In this document: piece after piece, positions 33,784 through 42,704 of the stretch
Layout of the letters: every line of letters starts with the position of its first letter
Position numbering within the stretch: the stretch's first letter is position 1
Source of the DNA: Nonomuraea solani
GTDB taxonomy: Bacteria; Actinomycetota; Actinomycetes; Streptosporangiales; Streptosporangiaceae
Reading direction: 5' to 3'
DNA length: 64,000 nt
NCBI RefSeq assembly: GCF_900108335.1
Contig: NZ_FNVT01000008.1
Location: forward strand, 372,001 to 436,000
Translations under genes and position numbers: made by a program
Notes under the pieces: model-generated
Seen by the model: only the letters and a program-made list of their open reading frames with translations
What the model was told of the DNA's origin: nothing
Databases searched by the model: none

Positions 33784-34722
33784 CTACTCCCGCTCGGACA
33801 GGAGTCCCTCGGCCTCCAGTTCCGCCCACAGCTCGTCCGGGACCGGCCGGGACCACAGGGCGGCGTTCGTGGTGACCTCCTGGGGCGCGCGGGCGCCGAT
33901 GACGACCGTGGCGATCGCCGGGTGGCGCAGCGGGAAGGCCATGGCGGCCTGCGGCAGCGAGACGCCGTGCCGCTCGCAGACCCCCGCGATCCTCCGGGCC
34001 TTCTCCAGCAGCGGTTCCGGCGCGGGCACATAGTTGTACGTGCCCGCCGGCTCGGGCGTGGCCAGCAGCCCGCTGTTGAAGACCCCGGCCGCCAGCACCC
34101 GGACGCCCCGCTTGACGCACTCGTCCAGGAGCGGCAGGCCCGACTGGTCGAGCAGGGTGTAGCGGCCCGCGAGCATGACCACGTCGATGTCGGTCTCCTG
34201 GATGAAGCGCAGCGGCACCTGCCACTGGTTCATCCCGACGCCGATCGCGCGCACGCCGCCCTCGGCGCGCACCTGGGCCAGCGCCGCGTACGCCTCGACG
34301 ATCGCCTGGTCCACGTGCTCGTCCGGGTCGTGGATGAGCGCGATGTCGATGGCCGGCAGCCCGAGCCTGGCCAGGGACTCCTCCAGCGACCTGCGTACGC
34401 CGTCGCGCGAGAAGTCCCACTGCCGCACCAGGTCGGCGGGCACGTCGAAGCCCTCGCCGTCCCGCGCCCCGCCGGAGGAGGCGGGCACCAGCAGGCGGCC
34501 GACCTTCGTGGACAGCACGTAGCCGGAACGGCCGGTGAGCGCCGCGCCCAACCGGCGTTCGGACAGGCCCAGGCCGTAGTGGGGCGCGGTGTCGTACAGG
34601 CGCACGCCCTGGTCCCAGGCGGCGTCGATGGTGGCGCGCGCCCGTTCCTCCGCGACCTCCTCGAACAGGTTGCCGATCGGTGCGCCGCCGAAGCCGTGGC
34701 GGGGCAGTTGGATGCGTTCCAT
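33784..34722 (-). CDS. Aldo/keto reductase, probable L-fucose (D-threo-aldose) dehydrogenase
   Basis: A 312-residue AKR with the catalytic tetrad in LYDTAPHYGLGLSERRLG (Asp, Tyr), YVLSTKVGRLL (Lys) and DIALIHDPDEH (His). The sequence resembles D-threo-aldose 1-dehydrogenases, which oxidise L-fucose to the lactone. It is the last gene of a seven-gene operon with fuconate dehydratase, and its ATG overlaps the permease stop (TGATG). Fucose specificity is inferred from the operon. Confidence 0.83.
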   Translation of the reverse strand: MERIQLPRHGFGGAPIGNLFEEVAEERARATIDAAWDQGVRLYDTAPHYGLGLSERRLGAALTGRSGYVLSTKVGRLLVPASSGGARDGEGFDVPADLVRQWDFSRDGVRRSLEESLARLGLPAIDIALIHDPDEHVDQAIVEAYAALAQVRAEGGVRAIGVGMNQWQVPLRFIQETDIDVVMLAGRYTLLDQSGLPLLDECVKRGVRVLAAGVFNSGLLATPEPAGTYNYVPAPEPLLEKARRIAGVCERHGVSLPQAAMAFPLRHPAIATVVIGARAPQEVTTNAALWSRPVPDELWAELEAEGLLSERE

Positions 34723-35711
34723 CAGTCTTGAGCCTTTCCGCCGGCTATTCGGCTGATCATCAGTGCGACGAGGATGATCCCGCCGTAGATGACCGGTTGC
34801 CAGAAGCCGGAGACGCCGATGAGGGTGAGGATGTTCTGTACCAGGCCGATGACGAGGACGCCGGTGAGCGCGCCGAGGATCGTGCCCTTGCCGCCGTCCA
34901 TGCTCACGCCGCCGATGACGGCCGCCGCGAACACCATGAAGATCCAGCCGACGCCCTGGTTGTTGCCGATCGCCCCGAGGCGTCCGGTCTCCAGGATTCC
35001 GGCGAGCGCGGCCAGCGTCCCGCCCATGATGAACACGCCGTAGAGCACGCGGTCGACCCGGATGCCGGCGGCGCGGGCGGCGTCGGTGTTGCCGCCGATC
35101 GCGTAGAGGGAGCGGCCGAGCCTGAGGTAGCCGAGGCCGAAGATGCCGGCCGCGAACAGTACGCCGGCGATCCAGATGGCGGCGGGCAGGCCCAGCCACA
35201 GCGCGCTGCCCAGGTAGAGGATCGACTCGGGCAGCTCGAACAGCGTCTTGCCCTCGGTCGGCCCCTGCAGGAAGCCGTGCACGATGATCAGCATGGCCAG
35301 CGTGACGATGAACGCCGAGAGCTGGAACCTGATGATCAGGAAGCCGTTGAACGCGCCGATGGCCGCCCCGATCAGCAGCGCGAACGGGATCACCAGCGCC
35401 CCGGGCAGCCCGATGCCGAACCCGCCCGCCGCCACCGGGATCACCAGCATCACCGCGATGGCGGGCGCGGTGCCGACCGTGGACTCCAGCGAGAGGTCGA
35501 ACTTGCCGGCGATCAGGATCATCGCCTCGGCCAGGACGAGCAGCGAGATCGCCGCCTGCTGCTGGAGCACGTTCGTCAGGTTGCCCGGCGTCAGGAAGGT
35601 CGGGTCCAGGAACGCGCCCACGACCAGCAGGATCACGATCACCGGCACGAGCGTCAGGTCACGGAACCTGGCCAGGCGCATGCGGGGCGCGGGCGCCGTC
35701 AATGTGGTCAC
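34722..35711 (-). CDS. Sugar ABC transporter permease (CUT2/RbsC type)
   Basis: A 329-residue membrane protein with about eight to ten helices and the BPD_transp_2 signatures GNTDAARAAGIRVDRVLYGV and GGVSMDGGKGTILGALTGVL. Its GTG start overlaps the ATPase stop by four bases. With the ATPase and binding protein upstream it imports a pentose or deoxyhexose; L-fucose is the likely substrate from context. Confidence 0.9.
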   Translation of the reverse strand: MTTLTAPAPRMRLARFRDLTLVPVIVILLVVGAFLDPTFLTPGNLTNVLQQQAAISLLVLAEAMILIAGKFDLSLESTVGTAPAIAVMLVIPVAAGGFGIGLPGALVIPFALLIGAAIGAFNGFLIIRFQLSAFIVTLAMLIIVHGFLQGPTEGKTLFELPESILYLGSALWLGLPAAIWIAGVLFAAGIFGLGYLRLGRSLYAIGGNTDAARAAGIRVDRVLYGVFIMGGTLAALAGILETGRLGAIGNNQGVGWIFMVFAAAVIGGVSMDGGKGTILGALTGVLVIGLVQNILTLIGVSGFWQPVIYGGIILVALMISRIAGGKAQD

Positions 35712-37186
35712 TCTTCTATGCCTTCCATCACGGCCACGAGCTCGTGGTCGGTCCAGCCGCGGGGCACGTCCTTCACGACCCTGCCGTGGAACATCACCAG
35801 CACCCTGTCGCAGATCCGCAGGTCATCGAGCTCGTCGGAGACCACCACGGCCCCCGCTCCCCGCCCGACCGCGTCCTCCACCGCGCCGAGCAGGGCCTGC
35901 TTGGCCTTGACGTCGACGCCCGCGGTCGGGTTGATCACGACCAGCACCGTGGGGTCGTCGACGAGCGCGCGGGCGAAGACGACCTTCTGCGCGTTGCCCC
36001 CGGACAGGTCGCTGACGGGCTGATCAGCCCCTTCCGTCTTGATGTCCAGATTTTTGATCATTTCTTCGGCCTTGGTGCGGCGTCTGGCCGGGAAGACCAG
36101 TCCGTACCGGCCGAGCTTGCGGGCGATCGGGAACGTGGCGTTCTCGCCCACCGAGAGCATCGGGACGAAACCCTCGTGGTGGCGGTCCTCGGGGACGAAT
36201 CCGAGTCCGGCCCGCATCGCGGCGGGCACGTCGCCGGGCCTGACGCGGGTGCCGTTGACGGTGACCGTGCCCCGGTCGGCCTTCCGCAGGCCGACGAGGG
36301 TCTCGGCCAGGCCGACCTTGCCGCTGCTGGCGGAGCCCGCCAGGCCGACGACCTCGCCCGATTTAACGGAAATATCGATATTTGCGTAGCGACCGGCCAG
36401 TGTGAGGCCCGCCCCCGACAGCACCACCGCGTCGCGGGGGGTCCGGGAGCGGGACTCGTACGCCTGCGTGGCCTCCCCCGTCATCGCGGCGACCAGCTCG
36501 TCGTGCGGCAGGTCGGCGACCGGCCTGGTGACGATGTGCCGGGCGTCGCGGAACACCGTGACGCTCTGGCAGATCTCGTACACCTCGTCGAGATGGTGGG
36601 AGATGTACATCATCGTGACGCCCTGCTCGCGCAGCGACCGCATGCGGGTGAACAGCCGCTCGATGGCCGGGCCGTCGAGCCGCGCGGTCGGCTCGTCGAG
36701 GATGATGAACCTGGTGCCGAACGACAGCGCGCGGGCGATCTCCACGAGCTGGCGCTGCTCGACGCTCAGGTCGCCGGCCAGCGCCTGCGCGTCCACGTCC
36801 ACCTCGTACGTGTCCAGCACCTCACGCGCCCTGGCCCGCAGCGCCCGCCAGTTGATCGTGCCCCCGGCCGACTGCCGGTTGAGAAAGAGGTTCTCGGCGA
36901 CCGTCAGCGCCGGGATGATCGTGGACTTCTGGTAGACGCAGGCGACGCGCTGCCGCCAGGCGTCGCGGTCGGCGAGGGCGGGCGCCGCCTCTCCCGAGAA
37001 CCGCACCTCGCCCTCGTCCGGCCGCTGGAGCCCGGTCAGGATCGACACCAGGGTGGACTTCCCCGCGCCGTTCCTGCCGACGAGCGCGTGGGTCTCGCCC
37101 TCGGCGATCGCGATCTCCGCGCCGTTGAGCGCGGTGGTCGGGCCGAAGCGCTTGACCACGTTTCTGGCTTCGACGTGAAGGTTCAT
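35708..37186 (-). CDS. Sugar ABC transporter ATP-binding protein (RbsA/XylG type, two domains)
   Basis: A 492-residue tandem ATPase. The first half is canonical: Walker A GRNGAGKSTLVSIL, signature LSVEQRQLVEIARAL, Walker B FIILDEPTARLD. The second half is degenerate: Walker A is GSASSGKVGLAETL, and Walker B reads VLVVINPTAGVD, losing the Asp-Glu pair, while LSGGNAQKVVFARAL remains. One dead site is common in this family, but loss of both Walker residues here is marked. It starts directly after the binding-protein stop. Confidence 0.9.
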   Translation of the reverse strand: MNLHVEARNVVKRFGPTTALNGAEIAIAEGETHALVGRNGAGKSTLVSILTGLQRPDEGEVRFSGEAAPALADRDAWRQRVACVYQKSTIIPALTVAENLFLNRQSAGGTINWRALRARAREVLDTYEVDVDAQALAGDLSVEQRQLVEIARALSFGTRFIILDEPTARLDGPAIERLFTRMRSLREQGVTMMYISHHLDEVYEICQSVTVFRDARHIVTRPVADLPHDELVAAMTGEATQAYESRSRTPRDAVVLSGAGLTLAGRYANIDISVKSGEVVGLAGSASSGKVGLAETLVGLRKADRGTVTVNGTRVRPGDVPAAMRAGLGFVPEDRHHEGFVPMLSVGENATFPIARKLGRYGLVFPARRRTKAEEMIKNLDIKTEGADQPVSDLSGGNAQKVVFARALVDDPTVLVVINPTAGVDVKAKQALLGAVEDAVGRGAGAVVVSDELDDLRICDRVLVMFHGRVVKDVPRGWTDHELVAVMEGIEE

Positions 37187-38212
37187 CTATTTGACCTGGT
37201 TGCCCCAGAGCGCCTTGTCGTCCACGTTCTCCTTGGTCACGAGGGGCGCGGGGAGCTGGTCCTCCAGGCCGTTCGGAAGCTGGATGATCGTGCTGTCGTG
37301 ATCGGTGGGGCCCGCCTGGAACGTCTTGCCCTCCGCCGCGGCCTTGGCGTAGAAGAGGGCGTACTTGGCGTACAGGTCGGCCGGCTGCGACACCGTGGCG
37401 TCGATGTCGCCCTTGCGGATCGCCTCGAACTCCTGCGGGATGCCGTCGTTCGAGATCACGAAGACGTGCTTGTCGTCGCTCGGCGGGACCAGCAGGCCCT
37501 TCTGCTTGAGCACCTGCAGCGTCGGGGCCAGGTGGACGCCCCCGGCGTGCATATAGATGCCCTTGATATCCGGGTTCTGCTCCAGGCGGGTCTGCAGCAT
37601 GGAGGCCGCCTTGCTGCCCTCCCACTCGGTCGGCTCGCTGAACACCGTGACGCCGGGGAACTTGCTCTTCATGCACTCCAGGAACGCCTCCGACCTGTCA
37701 CGGCCGTTGATCGAGCTGAGCGCGCCCTGGAGCTGCACGACCTTGCCCTTGCCGCCGAGTTTCTCGCCGAGGAACTCGCACGCCTTGGTGCCGTACGCGC
37801 GGTTGTCGGCGCGTACGACCATGTAGACCTTCCCCTTGTCCGGACGGGTGTCGACGGTGACGACGGGGATCTTCTTGTTCTCAAGCTGCGTCAGCGTGTT
37901 GGCGATGGCTCCGGTGTCCTGCGGGGCCATGACGATCACCTTGGCGCCCTGACCGGTCAGCGCCTGCACGTTGTTGACCAGCTTGGCCACGTCGTTCTGC
38001 GAGTTCGTGGCGGGCATGAGGTCCACCTTGAGCTCGCCGGCCATCTGGGGGACGTACTTGATGTAGGAGTTCCAGAAGTCGGAGTCGGCCCTCGGGTGGT
38101 CGATGCCGATCTTCCCGCCGCCGCTTCCTCCTTCCGTCGTCGTCGTTCCAGAGCCACACGCGGTGACGACCGCTAAGAGGGCCGCTCCCGCGACCGCCCG
38201 TCCGAACTTCAT
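37187..38212 (-). CDS. Sugar ABC transporter substrate-binding lipoprotein
   Basis: A 341-residue lipoprotein with lipobox VVTACGSG and a Gly/Thr linker, then a periplasmic-binding domain of the ribose type (SDFWNSYIKYVPQMAGEL, VIVMAPQDTGAIANTL, VQLQGALSSINGRDRSEAFL, GIYMHAGGVHLAPTL). ATG preceded by AAGGAAGG. Imports the operon's sugar; ligand inferred as L-fucose or a related deoxysugar. Confidence 0.9.
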   Translation of the reverse strand: MKFGRAVAGAALLAVVTACGSGTTTTEGGSGGGKIGIDHPRADSDFWNSYIKYVPQMAGELKVDLMPATNSQNDVAKLVNNVQALTGQGAKVIVMAPQDTGAIANTLTQLENKKIPVVTVDTRPDKGKVYMVVRADNRAYGTKACEFLGEKLGGKGKVVQLQGALSSINGRDRSEAFLECMKSKFPGVTVFSEPTEWEGSKAASMLQTRLEQNPDIKGIYMHAGGVHLAPTLQVLKQKGLLVPPSDDKHVFVISNDGIPQEFEAIRKGDIDATVSQPADLYAKYALFYAKAAAEGKTFQAGPTDHDSTIIQLPNGLEDQLPAPLVTKENVDDKALWGNQVK

Positions 38213-38227
38213 GGGGGGTTACCTTCC

Positions 38228-38962
38228 TTAATTGGTTGGCCGGAGCCTGAGCCCCTGCATGCCACCGTCGACCGCGAGCGCGGTCCCGGTGGTCGCACCG
38301 GCCTCGGGGCTCGCGAGGTAGGCGATCGCCGCCGCGACCTCCTCCGCGCTGACCAGGCGGCCCATCGGCTGCCTGGCGTTCAGCGCGGCCCGCTCCGCCT
38401 CGGGGTCGTCAGACGAGTCGAGCAGCCGGCCGACCCACGGGGTGTCCGCGGTGCCCGGGTTGACGCAGTTGACCCGGATGCCCTCACGGATGTGGTCCGC
38501 GGCCATGGCGAGCGTCAGCGACAGCACCGCGCCCTTCGTCGTGCTGTAGAGCGCCCGCTGCGGCAGCCCGGCGGTGGCCGCGATCGAGCACGTGTTCACG
38601 ATGGCGGCGTGCTCGGACCTCCGCAGGTACGGCAGCGCGGCCCGCGCGACCCGTACCATCCCGAGCACGTTGACGTCGAACACCTTGTGCCACTCGCTGT
38701 CCGGGTTGTCCTCGATGGTGCCCTGCGCGCCGATGCCGGCGTTGTTGACCACCACGTCGATGCCGCCCAGCCGCTCGGCCGCCTCGGCCACCGCCGCCCG
38801 CACGCTCGCGTCGTCGGTGACGTCGGCCTTGATGCCGATGAAGGGCTCGCCGGGCGGGTTGAGGTCGAGGCAGGCGACGGTCATGCCGCGCTGGGCGAGC
38901 GCGGTGGCCGCCGCCAGGCCGATGCCGGATCCGCCGCCGGTCACGATCGCTTTCAGACTCAT
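38228..38962 (-). CDS. SDR dehydrogenase, probable 2-keto-3-deoxy-L-fuconate dehydrogenase
   Basis: A 244-residue short-chain dehydrogenase: cofactor motif TGGGSGIGLAAATALAQRG, VVNNAGIG, active site with Ser and YSTTKGAVLSLTLAMA, and an acidic residue after strand 2 (CLDLN) that favours NAD. ATG overlaps the fuconate dehydratase stop (ATGA). In the non-phosphorylated fucose pathway this step makes 2,4-diketo-3-deoxyfuconate for the hydrolase encoded two genes upstream. An earlier-oxidation role (fucose dehydrogenase) is also possible. Confidence 0.85.
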   Translation of the reverse strand: MSLKAIVTGGGSGIGLAAATALAQRGMTVACLDLNPPGEPFIGIKADVTDDASVRAAVAEAAERLGGIDVVVNNAGIGAQGTIEDNPDSEWHKVFDVNVLGMVRVARAALPYLRRSEHAAIVNTCSIAATAGLPQRALYSTTKGAVLSLTLAMAADHIREGIRVNCVNPGTADTPWVGRLLDSSDDPEAERAALNARQPMGRLVSAEEVAAAIAYLASPEAGATTGTALAVDGGMQGLRLRPTN

Positions 38963-40266
38963 GCCTCGTCCTTCCAGACCTCGCCGCCGGGGAAGGTGTG
39001 GGCGGCGATCGACTCCGCGTGCATCTCGGCGCTGAAGCCGGGTGCGGACGGGGCGACGTAGCGGCCGTTCTTGATGACGACCGGGTCGGTGAAGTGCTCG
39101 TGGAGGTGGTCCACGTACTCGATCACCCGTCCCTCCATCGTCCCGGTGACCGCCACGAAGTCGAACATCGACAGGTGCTGCACCAGCTCGCACAGCCCGA
39201 CGCCACCCGCGTGCGGGCACACCGGCACGCCGAACTTCGCCGCGAGCAGAAGGATCGCCAGGTTCTCGTTGACGCCGCCGACGCGGGCGGAGTCGATCTG
39301 CACGTACGAGATCGCCTCGGCCTGCAGGAGCTGCTTGAACACGATCCGGTTCTGTACGTGCTCACCCGTGGCCACCGCGATGGGCGCGATGCCCCGGGCG
39401 ATGGCGGCGTGGCCGAGCACGTCGTCGGGGCTGGTCGGCTCCTCCACCCAGTGCGGGTTGAACTCCCGCAGCCCGTTGATCCACTCGATGCCCGAGCCGA
39501 CGTCCCAGCGCTGGTTGGCGTCGATCGCGATCGGGAAGTCGGCCCCGCACACCTCGCGGGCCACCCTGAACCGGCGCCTGTCGTCCTCCAGATCGGCGCC
39601 GACCTTGAGTTTGATCTGCCCGAACCCCTGGTCGAGGGCCTCCTTGCAGAGCCGCCGCAACTTCTCGTCGTCGTATCCGAGCCAGCCCGGCGACGTCGTG
39701 TAGGCGGGGTAGCCGCTCTCGATGAGCTGCTCGATCCGCCCCGCCTTGCCCCCTTCTGCCGCCTTCAGGATCTGGAGGGCCTCGTCCTTGGTCAGCGCGT
39801 CGCTCAGATAACGGAAGTCGATGAGATCGACGATCTCCTCGGGCGACATCTCGGACAACAACCGCCACAACGGCTGGCCCGCCCGCTTGGCCTTGAGGTC
39901 CCACAGGGCGTTGACCACGGCGGAGATCGCCATGTGCATGACGCCCTTCTCCGGCCCCAGCCAGCGCAGTTGCGAGTCGTTGACCATGTCACGGTAGAGC
40001 GCGCCGAGGTCCTCGACGTCCTTGCCGAGCACGTAAGACTCAAGGGCGCTGATGGCCGCGGTCTGGATGTCGTTCCCGCGCCCGATGGTGAACGCGAACC
40101 CGTGCCCCTCGTGCCCGTCGTCGGTCTTGAGCACGACGTAGGCGGCCGAGTAGTCGGGGTCGGGGTTCATCGCGTCGGAGCCGTCGAGCTCCCGCGAGGT
40201 CGGAAAACGCACGTCGTGCGTCTCCATCCCGACGATCCGGTACGCCGGCGCTCCCGTTTGCGTCAT
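38959..40266 (-). CDS. L-fuconate dehydratase (enolase superfamily)
   Basis: A 435-residue mandelate-racemase-group enzyme: catalytic KxK in FGQIKLKVGADLEDD, metal ligands in IAIDANQRWD, HWVEEPTSPDD and TGEHVQN, and a late His in CPHAGGVGLCELVQH. The N-terminal ETHDVRFPTSRELDGSDAMN and PDPDYSAAYVVL follow the L-fuconate dehydratase/ENOSF1 subgroup. It converts L-fuconate to 2-keto-3-deoxy-L-fuconate. It overlaps both neighbours by ATGA. A close sugar acid could also be the substrate. Confidence 0.9.
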   Translation of the reverse strand: MTQTGAPAYRIVGMETHDVRFPTSRELDGSDAMNPDPDYSAAYVVLKTDDGHEGHGFAFTIGRGNDIQTAAISALESYVLGKDVEDLGALYRDMVNDSQLRWLGPEKGVMHMAISAVVNALWDLKAKRAGQPLWRLLSEMSPEEIVDLIDFRYLSDALTKDEALQILKAAEGGKAGRIEQLIESGYPAYTTSPGWLGYDDEKLRRLCKEALDQGFGQIKLKVGADLEDDRRRFRVAREVCGADFPIAIDANQRWDVGSGIEWINGLREFNPHWVEEPTSPDDVLGHAAIARGIAPIAVATGEHVQNRIVFKQLLQAEAISYVQIDSARVGGVNENLAILLLAAKFGVPVCPHAGGVGLCELVQHLSMFDFVAVTGTMEGRVIEYVDHLHEHFTDPVVIKNGRYVAPSAPGFSAEMHAESIAAHTFPGGEVWKDEA

Positions 40267-41108
40267 GCCTGCCCCACCGTCTGCTTCTGCCGGCCCAGTC
40301 CTTCGATCTCCAGCTCCACCACGTCACCCGCACGCAGGTAGGGCTGCCCCGGCATGCCCATCGCGACCCCGGCCGGGGTGCCGGTGTTGATCACGTCACC
40401 GGGCTCCAGCACCATGAACCGGCTCAGATAACGCACGATCTCCGCCACATCGAAGATCATGTTCTTGGTGTCACCGTCCTGGCGGAGCTCACCGTTCACC
40501 CAGAGGCGCAGCGGCAGGTTCTGCGGATCACCCACCTCGTCCGCCGTCACCAGCCACGGGCCGAGCGGGTTGAACGTCTCACACGACTTGCCCTTGTCCC
40601 ATTGACCGCCCCGCTCAAGCTGGAACTCCCGCTCGGAGACGTCATTGGAGATGGCGTACCCGGCGATCACGCCGAGCGCCTCCTCCCGGCTGCCCAGGTA
40701 GCGCGCCTCCTGGCCGATGACGATGGCCAGCTCGACCTCCCAGTCGGTCTTCACGCTGTTACGGGGCACGAGCACCTCGTCGTACGGGCCGACCATGGTG
40801 TTGGCGGCCTTCATGAACACGACGGGCTCGGCCGGCACCTCGGCGCCAGACTCGGCGGCGTGATCGCTGTAGTTCAGGCCAATGCACACGATCTTCCCGG
40901 GCCGCGCGATCGGCGCCCCGATCCGCACCCCTTCGGCCTCGACCACGGGCAGGGCACCACGCTGGAGCGCGTCGCGGACGCGCGCCACTCCCCCGGAGGC
41001 GAGGAAAGCCCCGTCGATCTCGGGCTCTCCGATGTCGCGCAGGTCACCGGCATCATCCAGCACCACCGGTCGTTCCTGGCCGACAGGTCCTACTCGCAGC
41101 AGCTTCAC
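40263..41108 (-). CDS. FAH-family hydrolase, probable 2,4-diketo-3-deoxy-L-fuconate hydrolase
   Basis: A 281-residue fumarylacetoacetate-hydrolase-fold enzyme: ARPGKIVCIGLNYSDHAAES, metal residues in DWEVELAIVIG, GYAISNDVSEREFQ and VINTGTPAGVAMGM. By context it splits the diketo acid into pyruvate and L-lactate. First gene of the operon. I chose the GTG at 41108 because GAAGGA lies upstream; ATGs further up fall in the promoter and operator. Specificity inferred. Confidence 0.87.
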   Translation of the reverse strand: MKLLRVGPVGQERPVVLDDAGDLRDIGEPEIDGAFLASGGVARVRDALQRGALPVVEAEGVRIGAPIARPGKIVCIGLNYSDHAAESGAEVPAEPVVFMKAANTMVGPYDEVLVPRNSVKTDWEVELAIVIGQEARYLGSREEALGVIAGYAISNDVSEREFQLERGGQWDKGKSCETFNPLGPWLVTADEVGDPQNLPLRLWVNGELRQDGDTKNMIFDVAEIVRYLSRFMVLEPGDVINTGTPAGVAMGMPGQPYLRAGDVVELEIEGLGRQKQTVGQA

Positions 41109-41123
41109 ACCGCATCCTTCATC

Positions 41124-41139
41124 TTTATACATCGGATGT
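41124..41139 (-). promoter_or_regulatory. Operon promoter with overlapping GntR-type operator
   Basis: On the minus strand, the palindrome ACATCCGATGT (41129-41139) overlaps TATAAA (41124-41129), a -10-like box 15 bases before the GTG. The same core sits before the GntR gene at 28.73 kb. Binding there would block transcription. Confidence 0.7.
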
Positions 41140-41307
41140 CTCGTCTCCCGATGCTCGTGCGCCCAGGTGGAGTGTGTCAAGGCCCGCCGACGCGCTTACC
41201 TCGGATCCGCCGCCTCGCAATACCCCCATAAGCGAAGTACGCCCCCTGTGAACCCAATTAACCGCCCCCACCACTACGGTGGCGCCGCCAAAACTTTTCC
41301 CGCATAT

Positions 41308-41318
41308 ACATCGGACGT
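41308..41318. promoter_or_regulatory. Second GntR-type operator, one mismatch
   Basis: ACATCGGACGT, preceded by TAT as at the first operator, lies 179 bases further upstream. Two sites could support looping. Confidence 0.5.
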
Positions 41319-41339
41319 AACCCCCGCCCTGAATCTCCC

Positions 41340-41640
41340 CCGCACCCTTCACAGCAGCCCCAGCCCTCCCACCCACACAAACACCCACGCCTCCCCAGAA
41401 CCCAGCCCCCCAAGCCCCCCGCACCTCGGCACCTCGCCACCTTGGACCCCACCACCCCGGACCCCCGAACCCCCGCAACCCTGGCACTGCGGCACCCCGC
41501 CACCTCAGCACCCCAACACCCAGCACCCCAACACCCGGCACCTCGCCACCCCGGCACCTCGCCACCCCGGCACCTCGCCACCCCGACACCCCGACACCCC
41601 GGCACCTCGGCACCTCGGCACCCGACCATTGGAGCCAGGC
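41340..41640. repeat. C/A-rich low-complexity tract
   Basis: About 300 bases of imperfect 8-10-base units (CACCCCGG, CACCTCGC, CACCCCAA), nearly free of G on the plus strand in places. All frames stay open by composition. No gene supported. Confidence 0.85.
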
Positions 41641-41745
41641 GCCCCGACCCCCGGACCATCGGAGCCAGGCCATGGGAGCCGAGGCCCGGCGTCGGCCCTG
41701 CGCCGGGCAGACCGGACGGAAACCGTCGGCGCCCAGAATTGAGCA

Positions 41746-42490
41746 GACCTGAGCCGAGCGAGCCGAAGCCAGGCAAGGCGAGGCGAGGCGAGGCGAGGCG
41801 AGGCCGAACGGCCTAAAGCCGAGCAGGCCGACGCCAGACAGAGGGGCGTCGGACAGAGGGGAGCCGTGCAGGCCCGAGGCCGGACAGGCCAAACTCGGAC
41901 AGGGGCGGAGCCGAGCCGACCGAAGCCAAGCCGGCCGACGCCAGTAGGACAGAGCCAGAGGGCCGGAGGCCAGACAGCCCGAGGCCGGACAGGCCGACGC
42001 CAGACAGGCCGACGCCAGACAGGCCGACGCCAGACAGGCCGACGCCAGACAGGCCGACGCCAGACAGGCCGACGCCAGACAGAGGGGCGTCGGACAGAGG
42101 GGAGCCGGACAGAGGGGAGCCGGGCACGCCGAGGTCGGACAGGGCGGAGCCGGGCCGACCGAAGCCAGTAGGGCGGAGCCAGGGGGCCGGAGCCAGAGGG
42201 CCGGAGGCCGGACAGGCCGAAGTCGGGCGGGGTGGCGTCGAGCAGGGTGGCGTCGAGCAAACCTGAGTTGAGCCAGCCGAAGTCGGGCGAGGCGGAGTCG
42301 AGCAGGCCGAGGCCGAGCCAGTGGAGCCGAGCCAGTGGAGCCGAGCCAGTGGAGCCGAGCAGACCCGAAGGGAGGCGACCCAAAGGGAGGCGACCCGAAG
42401 GGAGGCGACCCGAAGGGAGGCGACCCGAGGCCGGACAGAGTGGCGTCGGACAGAGGGGCGTCGAGCAGGCCGAAGTCGGGCGGGGTGGAG
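41746..42490. repeat. Minisatellite block, pentapeptide-like on the minus strand
   Basis: Composite tandem array: AGGCG x6 near 41775; CAGACAGGCCGACGC x5 exactly (42001-42075); GCCAGTGGAGCCGA x3 (42317-42358, 14-bp period); CGAAGGGAGGCGACC x4 with one change (42366-42425). The 15-bp units keep frame and on the minus strand read VGLSG repeats beside APLSG and SPLSD, reminiscent of pentapeptide-repeat coding sequence. No start, ribosome site or consistent frame supports a gene; a decayed pentapeptide-repeat gene is one explanation. Confidence 0.85.
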
Positions 42491-42651
42491 TGAGCGAAGT
42501 GGAGTTGGCTCGTTGACCTGCGGTTCATTGCCGTCAAGTGCCACATACCGGCGTTTATCGCCACCCACCACCGCACGCCCGCAGCCCACCCATTGGACCC
42601 AACTATCAGGAACGATCCATTCCCCTCCTTGACGACCGTACAGTGACGTAA

Positions 42652-42665
42652 TAGAACACGTTTCA
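42652..42665. promoter_or_regulatory. KstR-type operator before the P450
   Basis: TAGAACACGTTTCA matches TNNAACNNGTTNNA exactly, 39 bases upstream of the P450 start. Confidence 0.8.
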
Positions 42666-42704
42666 ATACAATTTAACCAAGCGCTTGATCAAGAGGTGAC
42701 CCGC

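Noticed and set aside
42001..42075. Possible CRISPR-like array
   Set aside because: Exact 15-bp units abut with no spacers, and no cas gene is present.
41125..42666. 513-residue minus-strand open frame over the minisatellite
   Set aside because: No ribosome site, several frames equally open, and repeats with a 14-bp period break any one frame. Treated as low-complexity DNA.
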